A DNA stretch of 49,647 nucleotides from JAIRTY01 sp050257395 (GTDB lineage Bacteria > Actinomycetota > Actinomycetes > Streptosporangiales > Streptosporangiaceae). Shown here piece by piece: positions 32,692 to 40,501 of the stretch. Under the pieces are notes generated by a model, which made no database searches, was not told the origin of the DNA, and saw only the letters and a program-made list of their open reading frames with translations. The position numbers and the translations under genes are program-made. The stretch covers positions 1-49,647 of the forward strand of contig JBLMWU010000026.1 of the NCBI GenBank assembly GCA_050257395.1. Direction: 5' to 3'. Position 1 is the stretch's first letter; each line of letters opens with the position of its first letter.

Positions 32692-33666
32692 ATGTGGGAA
32701 ACCTCGGCCCGGCTGCTCAGGCTGCTGTCACTGCTGCAGGCCCGGCGCGACTGGCCCGGCGCGGACCTGGCCGCCCGGCTCGGGGTCAGCGAGCGCACGG
32801 TGCGGCGCGACGTCGGCCGGCTGCGCGACCTCGGGTACCCGGTGCACGCCAGCCGGGGCACGGACGGCGGGTACCGGCTCGGCGCGGGCGCCGCCATGCC
32901 GCCGCTGCTGCTGGACGACGACGAGGCGGTGGCCGTCGCGGTCGGGCTGCGGACCGCCGCCCGCAGCCCGGTGACCGGCATCGAGGAGACGTCCGTGCGC
33001 GCACTGGCCAAACTCGAGAACATCCTGCCGTCCCGGCTGCGCCGCCGGGTCAGCGCGCTCGCCGCCTACACCGTCCCGATCCCGCCCGACTCCCCCGCGC
33101 CGCCGATCGACCCCGGGGTGCTGACCCTCCTCGCCAGCGCCTGCCGCGACCACGAGCAGCTGCGCTTCGGCTACCACTCCCACGACGGCACGGTCACCGT
33201 CCGCACGGCCGAGCCGCACCGCCTGGTCACCTGGGGCCGGCGCTGGTACCTGGTCGCCTGGGACACCGGCCGCGACGGCTGGCGCACGTTCCGGGTGGAC
33301 CGGATCGAGCCGCGCACCCCGGCCGGGCCGCGCTTCACCCCCCGCGAGCTGCCGGGGGACGGCAACATCGCCGCCTACGTGGCACGCGGGGTGTCCTCAG
33401 CCGGCTTCCGGTTCCAGGCCCGGGTCACCGTGCACGCCCCCGTCGCCGTGGTCGCCGCCCGCATCAGCCCGGCGGCCGGCACCGTCGAGGCGGTTGACGG
33501 CCATTCGTGTGTCCTGGTGACGGGGGCCGACAGCGCCGAAACCGTCGCCGTCTATCTGAGCCTGCTCGACCTCGACTTCGAGGTCAGCGAGCCGCCGGAG
33601 CTGGTCGCGCGGCTCCGGACGCTGGCCGCCCGGTACGGCCGCGCCTGCGGCGCGGCCACCGGCTGA
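32692..33666 (+). CDS. WYL-domain transcriptional regulator (YafY/DeoR-like)
   Basis: This DNA-binding regulator of 324 residues has an N-terminal helix-turn-helix at about 1-60 (LAARLGVSERTVRRDVGRLRDLGYPV). The WYL domain is at about 140-220: the WYL core reads RRWYLVAWD, preceded by AEPHRLVTWG and followed by WRTFRVDRIE. A C-terminal WCX extension completes it. WYL domains are thought to bind ligands or nucleic acid. It diverges from the epoxide hydrolase and probably controls it and itself through the palindrome between them. ATG 32692 fits a leaderless transcript. Confidence 0.93.
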   Translation: MWETSARLLRLLSLLQARRDWPGADLAARLGVSERTVRRDVGRLRDLGYPVHASRGTDGGYRLGAGAAMPPLLLDDDEAVAVAVGLRTAARSPVTGIEETSVRALAKLENILPSRLRRRVSALAAYTVPIPPDSPAPPIDPGVLTLLASACRDHEQLRFGYHSHDGTVTVRTAEPHRLVTWGRRWYLVAWDTGRDGWRTFRVDRIEPRTPAGPRFTPRELPGDGNIAAYVARGVSSAGFRFQARVTVHAPVAVVAARISPAAGTVEAVDGHSCVLVTGADSAETVAVYLSLLDLDFEVSEPPELVARLRTLAARYGRACGAATG

Positions 33667-33706
33667 CCCGGGCCCGCCGGGCGCCCGCTGCGGCCGGGCT
33701 GAGCGG

Positions 33707-34054
33707 TTAGTGCGAACGGGCGTGCGCGGGCGCCGCGGCCGGCGACGCCACCTGCATGCTGGGTGGCCTCTGGCTGCGCTGCGCGGTCGTCACCGCCCGC
33801 GCCCGGTGGCCGCCGGTGGCCCCCCGGTCCGGCAGGGCGCGGAACGGGATCAGCGCGTACACGATCAGTGACACGATGGCGACCGCGACCAAGGCGGCGG
33901 CCGAGCCCGCCACCCGCGCCCGCGGCATCCGGAGCACGTGCTCGGCGCCGGTCTTGCCGAACGAGGACAGCCGGGCCGCCAGGTCGGGATCCCCGCTGGC
34001 CAGGTGCTGCTCGATCTGCGCCAGGATCCGCTGCTCGTCCATGGAGAGCGCCAT
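33707..34054 (-). CDS. DUF3040-family small membrane protein
   Basis: This protein of 115 residues begins MALSMDEQRILAQIEQHL, the standard DUF3040 start, with a cytoplasmic helical hairpin to residue 45. One hydrophobic helix (about 50-70) and a basic, Ala/Pro-rich tail follow. Function is unknown, and the family is restricted to actinobacteria. GGAGG lies 7 nt before ATG 34054. It diverges from the intein-containing radical SAM gene. The 148-bp gap includes two LexA-like boxes about 100 bp from this start. Confidence 0.85.
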   Translation of the reverse strand: MALSMDEQRILAQIEQHLASGDPDLAARLSSFGKTGAEHVLRMPRARVAGSAAALVAVAIVSLIVYALIPFRALPDRGATGGHRARAVTTAQRSQRPPSMQVASPAAAPAHARSH

Positions 34055-34153
34055 GGAGCCACCTCCGCCCAGCGCACCGGTACCGATCGCTTCTACTATC
34101 CCCCACTGCAAGATCTTTAGCCGCTGCCGCAGCGTTACCACCGGCCACATCTG

Positions 34154-34194
34154 CCGAACAGGAGTTTGACCCTTTCGAACTCCCGTTCTAACAT
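34154..34194 (+). promoter_or_regulatory. Promoter overlaid by two tandem LexA/SOS-type boxes
   Basis: TTGACC (34166-34171), 17 bp and TAACAT (34189-34194) form a good promoter that starts transcription at or near the ATG (34203). TCGAAC-N4-GTTCTA (34175-34190) matches the Gram-positive LexA palindrome TCGAAC-N4-GTTCGA with one change. CCGAAC-N4-GTTTGA (34154-34169) matches with two. Their centres are 21 bp apart (two helical turns) and they cover both the -35 and the -10. SOS control is therefore strongly suggested, pending experiment. Confidence 0.7.
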
Positions 34195-34202
34195 CAGGGC
34201 CT

Positions 34203-36278
34203 ATGCGCTGGGACAACTTGCGTGACAGCAGTGACCCCGGCAACGGGGAGCAGACCGGCCCTGCCGTGCCCGCGCTGTTCCAGCGCGGCACGGTCACCCG
34301 CACGTTCGACACCCCCGGCTTCCGCGGCATGACCTTCTTCGAGGTGCACGCCCGCTCGATCATCAACCGCGTCCCCGACGCCTCCCGCGTCCCCTTCCGC
34401 TGGACCATCAACCCGTACCGAGGCTGCTCCCATTCGTGCACCTACTGTGCAGAGGGGGAGACGCCGATCTTGATGGCGGATGGCCGGACCCGGCCTCTCC
34501 GCGAACTCCAGATGGGGGACGCAATCTATGGCACGATCCGCCGCGGCGCCTACCGCCGGTATGTGATCACTCAGGTCCTCGCACACTGGCAGACCGTCAA
34601 GCCGGCCTACCTGATCACGCTTGCGGACGGCACCCATCTCGTGGCAAGCGCTGACCACCGCTTTCTGAGCGATCGCGGCTGGAAGTATGTGACCGGCACT
34701 GAGCAGGGCGCCGCTCGCAGGCCCCACCTGACGATGAACAACGAACTCATGGGGGTAGGCGCCTTTGCGCACGCCCCTAAGGAGTCCCTCGACTACCGAC
34801 GCGGCTACCTATGTGGAATGGTGCGGGGCGATGCGCACATCGGGCACTACGTACGCAAGACCGGACACCAGAACCAATTCCGGCTGGCTCTCGTTGATTG
34901 TGAAGCTCTCATTCGCACGAAGGAATATCTGGCGCACCTTGGCGTCGACGTAGTTGACTTCACGTTCTCTGAGGCGACTGCGACGCGCAAACGGATGCTG
35001 GCGATCCGCTGCAGCAGTTCCGGCCTTGTCGGCTTCATCGAGTGGCTCATCCAGTGGCCGGAGACTCCCAGCCTCGACTGGCGCAAGGGGTTCCTGGCGG
35101 GCATGTTCGACGCCGAGGGCTGCTACAGCCGTGGCATCCTGCGGATCGGGAACACCGATCCGGACATGATCAAGTGGACGCTGTCCAGCCTGCACGCTCT
35201 GGGATTCACTACGGCTGTTGACCGCACGAGCAGGACAAATGGAATGGCCTATGTCAGAGTTCCTGGCGGGCTGAAGCAACACCTCAGCTTCTTTCACATG
35301 ACCGATCCGGCGATTACGCGCAAGCGGTCCATCGAGGGCACCGCCATTAAGAGCAACGCCGACCTGCGGGTGACGCGGATCGAGCCGCTCGGGGTGGAGA
35401 TGCCGATGTACGACATCACCACCGGCACCGGCGACTTCATCGCCAACGGCGTGGTGAGCCACAACTGCTTCGCCCGGAACACGCACACGTACCTGGACCT
35501 GGACGCGGGGCAGGACTTCAACAGCAAGATCGTGGTGAAGGTGAACGCGCCGGACCTGGCGCGCCGGGAGCTGGCCAGGCGGCGGTCCGGCGGCGAGCAC
35601 ATCGCCATGGGCACCAACGTGGACTGCTACCAGCGGGCCGAGGGCCGCTACCAGCTCATGCCCGGGATCCTGTCCGCGCTGCGCGACGCCGCCAACCCGT
35701 TCTCCATCCTGACCAAGGGCACGCTGATCCTGCGGGACGCCGACCTGATCGAGGAGGCGGCGGGCGTCACCGACGTCGGGCTGGCGGTGTCGGTCGGGTC
35801 CACCGGCGAAGACCTGTGGCGGGCGGTGGAGCCGGGCACTCCGAGCCCGCTGCGGCGGCTGGAGGTGTGCGCCGAATTCGACCGGCGCGGCCTGGGCTGC
35901 GGGGTGCTGATGGGCCCGGTGATCCCGTTCCTGTCCGACTCGCCGGAGCAGCTCGCGGCGACGGTGCGGCTGATCGCCGAGGCGGGCGCCGACTATGTCA
36001 GCCCGATCGTGCTGCACCTGCGGCCTGGCGCCCGGGAGTGGTTCCTGGCCTGGCTGCGCGAGCGGCACCCGGAGCTGGTGGCCCGCTACCGGGCGCTGTA
36101 CGGGCGGGGGGCGTACGCGCCCAAGGCCTATCAGGAGCAGATCACCGCCCAGGTGCGCGAGCTGGCCGGGCGGTACGGCATCGGCCGCACCCGCCGGGGC
36201 CGCCGCCTGCGGGCAACCCCGCCCCAGCCCCCCGAATCGCCCCCGCGCCCGGCGCCGGTCCAGCTGTCCCTGCTCTAA
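34203..36278 (+). CDS. Rv2578c-family (SplB-like) radical SAM protein, interrupted by an intein
   Basis: The 691-residue precursor should splice to a 351-residue radical SAM protein of the Rv2578c/COG1533 group, related to spore photoproduct lyase and annotated as putative DNA-repair lyases. The host reads NPYRGCSHSCTY up to residue 81 and resumes CFARNTHTYLDLD at 422, restoring C-x3-C-x2-C from Cys75, Cys79 and Cys422. The rest (NVDCYQRAEGRYQLMPGIL, LTKGTLILRDADLIEEAA) is typical of the family. Until splicing, the cluster motif is incomplete. The promoter carries tandem LexA-like boxes, and translation looks leaderless from ATG 34203. The basic, Pro-rich C-terminus ends VQLSLL. The actual substrate is unknown. 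Confidence 0.93.
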   Translation: MRWDNLRDSSDPGNGEQTGPAVPALFQRGTVTRTFDTPGFRGMTFFEVHARSIINRVPDASRVPFRWTINPYRGCSHSCTYCAEGETPILMADGRTRPLRELQMGDAIYGTIRRGAYRRYVITQVLAHWQTVKPAYLITLADGTHLVASADHRFLSDRGWKYVTGTEQGAARRPHLTMNNELMGVGAFAHAPKESLDYRRGYLCGMVRGDAHIGHYVRKTGHQNQFRLALVDCEALIRTKEYLAHLGVDVVDFTFSEATATRKRMLAIRCSSSGLVGFIEWLIQWPETPSLDWRKGFLAGMFDAEGCYSRGILRIGNTDPDMIKWTLSSLHALGFTTAVDRTSRTNGMAYVRVPGGLKQHLSFFHMTDPAITRKRSIEGTAIKSNADLRVTRIEPLGVEMPMYDITTGTGDFIANGVVSHNCFARNTHTYLDLDAGQDFNSKIVVKVNAPDLARRELARRRSGGEHIAMGTNVDCYQRAEGRYQLMPGILSALRDAANPFSILTKGTLILRDADLIEEAAGVTDVGLAVSVGSTGEDLWRAVEPGTPSPLRRLEVCAEFDRRGLGCGVLMGPVIPFLSDSPEQLAATVRLIAEAGADYVSPIVLHLRPGAREWFLAWLRERHPELVARYRALYGRGAYAPKAYQEQITAQVRELAGRYGIGRTRRGRRLRATPPQPPESPPRPAPVQLSLL
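34446..35465 (+). mobile_element. Full-length intein with LAGLIDADG homing endonuclease
   Basis: The intein is residues 82-421 of the precursor (340 aa). It starts with Cys82 (CAEGETPIL, block A). Block B is SADHRFL with His152. It ends VVSHN (His420, Asn421) before the +1 Cys422. Two endonuclease motifs are present with their acidic residues: LCGMVRGDA (Asp210) and LAGMFDAEG (Glu305). Both splicing and homing therefore look intact. Base composition drops visibly (for example 34801-34980) compared with the flanking host gene, a sign of recent acquisition. Confidence 0.95.
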
Positions 36279-36370
36279 CCAGTGCCGTTGCGGTGAACGG
36301 CGGGCTGCCCGCCCGCGAACGCCTCCCCGGCCGCCGGGGCATTCCGGGCCGGCACGTAAAGTTGACTGCC

Positions 36371-37621
36371 GTGGTAGCCGGCCAGAGCGACGAGGGCCAG
36401 CGCGCAGGCGGCAGACTCGCCGTCCGCACGGTCCCGGTCCCAGACCCTGGTGACCTGGTCACCCTTCTCCCCCAGCCTGCGGCTGTCGCCTGGATCAGGG
36501 GCGGTGAGGGCCTGGCCGGCTGGGGTGAGGCCGCCCGGATCGAGCTGCCCGCCGGTGAGGACCGGTTCGCGGCCGGGGAGAAGCTGCTCCGGGCGCTCTT
36601 CGACACCGCCGCGGTCGACGATCAGGTGGGCGTGCCCGGCTGCGGGCCGGTGGCGTTCGGCAGCTTCACCTTCGATCCCGCGTCCGACGGGTCGGTGCTG
36701 GTCGTCCCCAGCGTGGTGGCGGGCCGCCGGGGCGGCCAGGCCTGGCTCACCACCATCGGCGACGGCGCGGACCCGCTGACCCCGGTCCAGCCGGTCACCG
36801 TGCCGGCCGGGGTCCGCTGGCACGACGGCAGCCTCGCCGCCCCGCAGTGGCAGCGGGCGGTCGCCGCCGCGGTGGAGCGGATCAAGGCAGGCGTGCTGCA
36901 GAAGGTGGTGCTCGCCCGCGACCTGCACGCCACCGCGTCCGCGCCGCTGGACACCCGGGCCCTGCTGCGCCGGCTCGCCGCACGCTACCCCGGCTGCTAC
37001 ACGTTCTCCTGCGCGGGCCTGGTGGGGTCCACCCCCGAGCTGCTGATCTCCCAGGAGGCTGAGGAGGTCAGGTCGCTGGTGCTGGCCGGTACCGTGCCGC
37101 GGGGCGGGACGCCCGGCGAGGACGAGGCGCTCGGCGCGGCCCTGCTCGCGTCGGCCAAGGACATCGAGGAGCACTGCTACGCCGTGGACTCGGTCCGGGA
37201 CGTGCTGATGCCGCTGTGCGACCGGCTGGCCATCGCGGCCACGCCGTCACTGCTGCGGATGGCGGACGTGCAGCACCTGGCCACTGAGGTGCACGGCACC
37301 CTGGCACGCGAGACCTCGGCGCTGACCCTGGCGGGCGCGCTGCACCCGACCGCGGCCGTGTGCGGCACCCCTGCCGACGTGGCGATGGAGCTCATCCGCG
37401 AGCTGGAGGGCATGGACCGGGGCCGGTACGCCGGGCCGGTCGGCTGGGTGGACGCGCGCGGCAACGGTGAGTGGGGCATCGCGCTGCGCTGCGGTGAGAT
37501 CGACGGCCCGCGGGCCCGGCTGTTCGCGGGGGGCGGCATCGTGGCCGGCTCCGACCCGCAGGCGGAGCTCGCCGAGGCGCAGTCCAAGTTCCGGCCGATG
37601 CAGTACGCGATCGAAGGCTGA
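36371..37621 (+). CDS. menF: Isochorismate synthase (MenF/EntC family)
   Basis: This cytoplasmic enzyme of 416 residues converts chorismate to isochorismate, the entry to menaquinone synthesis. The chorismate-binding fold is complete: VLQKVVLARD near residue 178 with the base Lys, LVGSTPELLIS near 218, and the Mg/substrate region LAGTVPRGGTPGED near 240. LHPTAAVCGTPADVA is near 325 and YAGPVGWVDARGNGEW near 355. GTG 36371 with TAAAGT 8 nt upstream is the best start, and the longer upstream frame overlaps the previous gene. It converges on menD, so the pathway genes here are in at least three transcripts. EntC-like siderophore use is less likely given menD, menC and menE next door. Confidence 0.92.
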   Translation: MVAGQSDEGQRAGGRLAVRTVPVPDPGDLVTLLPQPAAVAWIRGGEGLAGWGEAARIELPAGEDRFAAGEKLLRALFDTAAVDDQVGVPGCGPVAFGSFTFDPASDGSVLVVPSVVAGRRGGQAWLTTIGDGADPLTPVQPVTVPAGVRWHDGSLAAPQWQRAVAAAVERIKAGVLQKVVLARDLHATASAPLDTRALLRRLAARYPGCYTFSCAGLVGSTPELLISQEAEEVRSLVLAGTVPRGGTPGEDEALGAALLASAKDIEEHCYAVDSVRDVLMPLCDRLAIAATPSLLRMADVQHLATEVHGTLARETSALTLAGALHPTAAVCGTPADVAMELIRELEGMDRGRYAGPVGWVDARGNGEWGIALRCGEIDGPRARLFAGGGIVAGSDPQAELAEAQSKFRPMQYAIEG

Positions 37622-37632
37622 ACCGGCCAGCC

Positions 37633-37652
37633 CGGGGTGGGCGGGAACCCCG
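37633..37652. terminator. Possible bidirectional terminator between menF and menD
   Basis: CGGGGT (37633-37638) and ACCCCG (37647-37652) form a 6-bp stem with an 8-nt loop in the 32-nt gap between convergent stops. It is short and lacks a U-tract. Confidence 0.35.
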
Positions 37653-37653
37653 C

Positions 37654-39387
37654 TCAGCCGCAGGCCGCCGCGGCGGCCACCGCCGCTTCGGTGAGCTGCG
37701 CGCGCAGCGCCGCACCGGCGGCACGGCCGGTGCGGACCTCCGCCACCCGCATGCCCTGGCCGGGCCGCAGGGCCCCGACCGCCTCCGCCAGCACGGCGGG
37801 CGTGTCCAGCAGCAGGTAGGGCAGGCCGGCGGCGGCGGCCAGCGCGGCCAGGTCGGCCTGGTGCGGGGTGCCGAAGACGCGCTCGAACGGGCCGGGCAGC
37901 GCCGCCTGCTCCAGGGTGGAGAAGATCCCGCCGCCGTTGTTGTTGACCACCAGCAGGGTCAGGTCCGGCTGCGGCTCGTCGGGTCCGGCGAACAGCCCGG
38001 GCGCGTCGTGCAGGAAGGCGAGGTCGCCCAGGAGCGCCACTGCCGGGCCGCCGCCCGCGCGCTGGTGTGCGAGCGCCGCGCCGGCCGCCGACGACACCAG
38101 GCCGTCGATGCCGCTCGCGCCGCGGCTGGCGAGGATCCGCAGGCCGGTGCGCGGCGCCGCGTGCTGGTCCAGGTCGCGGATCGGCAGGCTGGAGGCCGCC
38201 CACAGCAGCGACCCGGCGGGCAGCAGCGCCGCCAGGTCACGGGCCAGCCGCGGCTCGCTCAGCGCCTCCCCCGCGTCCAGCAGGGCGCCGGCGGCCTTGC
38301 AGGCGGCGGCGTCCGCTGCCTGCCAGGCGGCCAGCCAGCCGCTCCCGCCGGGCGGGCCGCCGGTGAGCCGCGGGGCACCGGTCAGCCGCACGGCCTGCGC
38401 GACGTCGGTGGCGCCGCGGGCCGGGTCGGCCCAGCGGCCCGGGCCCTGGGTGATCACGACGTGCCGGGCCGCCCCGGCGCGCAGGAACGCCTGCTGCGGC
38501 CGGGACAGCCCGGGACGGCCCGCGCTGATGAGCAGGTCCGGCCGGCGGCTGGCCAGGAACTCCGGGGATGCGAGCAGGTACTGGTAGGCGCCCAGCGCGC
38601 AGGGCCCGCGCCGGGCGCCTGACGACGGCTCGGCCAGCACCGGCCAGCCCGCCTCCTCGGCGAGCCGCAGCAGCGGTTCCGGGGCGGCGCCGTCGCCGGC
38701 CACCACCACCCCCCGCTCGGTCCACGGCACCGCCAGGGCGGGCGGCGGCCCGGCGGCTGCGATCGCGGTCCAGGCGGCGCCGCCGGGCCGTCCGTGCAGC
38801 GGCTCCGGCCAGCCGCCCGCTTCTCCCCCGCCGCTGCCCGGCGCGGGCACCAGCGGCTCGCGCAGCGGCATGTTCACGTGCACCGGCCCGGGCAGGCCGC
38901 CGCCGGCGCCGGCCGCGGCCGCCCAGGCCCGGCATGCCAGCGAGCGCCAGTAGGCGTTCATGCCCGGCCGGGCCTCTGGCACGCCGGCCTCGCTGAACCA
39001 GCGGACCGCCCCGCCGTAGAGCTTGAGCTGGTCGATGGTCTGGTTGGCGCCCGTGCCGCGCAGCTCCGGCGGCCGGTCGGCGGTCAGCACGAGCAGCGGC
39101 ACCGCCGACTCGTCGGCCTCGATCACCGCGGCGTGGAAGTGCGCCGCGGCCGTGCCGGACGTGCACACCACCGCGGCGGGGCGGCCGCTGGCCTTGGCCA
39201 GGCCGAGTGCGAGGAACGCCGCTGACCGCTCGTCGAGCCGCACGTGCAGGCGCAGGTCACCGGCGCGTTCCCACAGCGCGAGCGCCAGCGGGGCGCTGCG
39301 CGAGCCGGGCGCGAGCACCGCTTCGGTCAGGCCGCACCGGATCAGCTCGTCGACCACGGTGGCCGCGAACGCGGTGGCCGGGTTCAC
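37654..39387 (-). CDS. menD: SEPHCHC synthase MenD
   Basis: This thiamine-diphosphate enzyme joins isochorismate and 2-oxoglutarate in menaquinone synthesis. The N-terminal domain has VLAPGSRSAPLALAL near residue 25, the catalytic Glu in HVRLDERSAAFLALG near 55, and VCTSGTAAAHFHAAVIEA near 80. The ThDP-binding motif spans GDLAFLHDAPGLF to VVNNNGGGIF near 455-490. GTG 39387 overlaps the menC stop by 4 nt and matches the family start (NPATAFAATVVDEL), giving 577 residues. Coupling with menC is likely. Confidence 0.94.
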   Translation of the reverse strand: MNPATAFAATVVDELIRCGLTEAVLAPGSRSAPLALALWERAGDLRLHVRLDERSAAFLALGLAKASGRPAAVVCTSGTAAAHFHAAVIEADESAVPLLVLTADRPPELRGTGANQTIDQLKLYGGAVRWFSEAGVPEARPGMNAYWRSLACRAWAAAAGAGGGLPGPVHVNMPLREPLVPAPGSGGGEAGGWPEPLHGRPGGAAWTAIAAAGPPPALAVPWTERGVVVAGDGAAPEPLLRLAEEAGWPVLAEPSSGARRGPCALGAYQYLLASPEFLASRRPDLLISAGRPGLSRPQQAFLRAGAARHVVITQGPGRWADPARGATDVAQAVRLTGAPRLTGGPPGGSGWLAAWQAADAAACKAAGALLDAGEALSEPRLARDLAALLPAGSLLWAASSLPIRDLDQHAAPRTGLRILASRGASGIDGLVSSAAGAALAHQRAGGGPAVALLGDLAFLHDAPGLFAGPDEPQPDLTLLVVNNNGGGIFSTLEQAALPGPFERVFGTPHQADLAALAAAAGLPYLLLDTPAVLAEAVGALRPGQGMRVAEVRTGRAAGAALRAQLTEAAVAAAAACG

Positions 39388-40412
39388 CGCTGGTCCAGGA
39401 AGGCGGCCGCCGCCCGGGCCCGCGCCCGCCACGGCGCCGGGTCGGCCTCGAAGGCGGCGAGCCGGCCGAGGTCAACGGCGGGCCGCCGCACCGGCAGCGC
39501 GCCGTCCCGGGCGGCCAGCGGCTCGGCGGTCACGTCCCCGGTCAGCAGGCTCATGGTGGCCAGGCCGCAGGCGTAGGGCAGCTCGGGCAGGGCGGCGGCC
39601 AGCGCGACCCCGGCGGCCAGGCCGGGTGAGGTCTCGACGGCGCTGGACACGACCACCGGCAGGCCGCACGCCTCGGCGATGCGCAGCGCGCCGCGCACGC
39701 CGCCCAGCGGCTGGGCCTTGAGCACCACGATGTCGGCGGCGCCCGCCGCGCGGACCGCCAGCGGGTCCTCGGCGCGGCGGATGGACTCGTCGGCGGCCAG
39801 CGGCACCGTGACCCGGGTGCGCAGCTCGGCCAGCTCGGCCAGGGTGGCGCAGGGCTGCTCGGCGTACTCGAGGCCGAACCTGCCCAGGGCCCGCAGCGCA
39901 CGCTCGGCCTGCGCCACGTCCCAGGCCCCGTTGGCGTCCACCCGGATCTTCCCGGCCGGGCCGAGCGCGTCCCGCACCGCCTCCACCCGGGCGATGTCCT
40001 CGCCGAGCCGGTCCGCCAGCGTCTGGCCGGGCGCGGGCCGCTCCGCCACCTTGACCTTGGCGGTGGCGCAGCCGGAACCGGCCACGATCGCGTGCGCCTG
40101 CTCCGGGCCGACCGCGGGCACGGTGACGTTGACCGGCACCCGGTCACGCGCGGGCTCCGGCCAGCCGGTGACCGCCGCCTCCAGCGCGCAGGCCAGCCAG
40201 CGGGCGCACTCGGCCGGCCCGTACTCGGCGAACGGCGAGAACTCGCCCCACCCGGCCGGGCCCTCGATCAGCGCGCCCTCGCGGACGGTGATGCCGCGGA
40301 AGCGGGTCCGCATCGGGATGGCATAGGCCCGCAGCGACGGCAGCAGGTCCGCGAGCAGGCCGGCGGCGGGCTGGATCACCGCGGTCACGGCCGGTGCGGG
40401 TACCCGGGGCAC
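39384..40412 (-). CDS. menC: o-Succinylbenzoate synthase MenC
   Basis: This enolase-superfamily dehydratase of the menaquinone pathway has up to 342 residues. The barrel shows the catalytic Lys pair in ATAKVKVAE, the metal ligands in IRVDANGAW and EYAEQP, the third ligand in AADESIR, and the second catalytic Lys in VVLKAQPLGG. The family start is close to LRAYAIPMRTRFRG, so GTG 40388 is an alternative to GTG 40412, which has a weak GGGGCGG site. It overlaps menD and diverges from menE. Confidence 0.93.
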   Translation of the reverse strand: MPRVPAPAVTAVIQPAAGLLADLLPSLRAYAIPMRTRFRGITVREGALIEGPAGWGEFSPFAEYGPAECARWLACALEAAVTGWPEPARDRVPVNVTVPAVGPEQAHAIVAGSGCATAKVKVAERPAPGQTLADRLGEDIARVEAVRDALGPAGKIRVDANGAWDVAQAERALRALGRFGLEYAEQPCATLAELAELRTRVTVPLAADESIRRAEDPLAVRAAGAADIVVLKAQPLGGVRGALRIAEACGLPVVVSSAVETSPGLAAGVALAAALPELPYACGLATMSLLTGDVTAEPLAARDGALPVRRPAVDLGRLAAFEADPAPWRARARAAAAFLDQR

Positions 40413-40501
40413 GCCGCCCCGCCGTCCGGACCGGGCCGCTTCCAGTCGGTCACGTCATGCCCCTCCCGGTTCGTCCCTGCTGCGCCGTTAACCTTACGAC
40501 G

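Noticed and set aside
34446..35465. Lower-GC insert as an insertion sequence or transposon
   Set aside because: There are no terminal inverted repeats or transposase. The frame is continuous and has intein splicing and LAGLIDADG motifs.
36371..37621. Isochorismate synthase as a siderophore (EntC) gene
   Set aside because: The adjacent menD, menC and menE make menaquinone the better fit. No NRPS or dihydroxybenzoate genes are seen.
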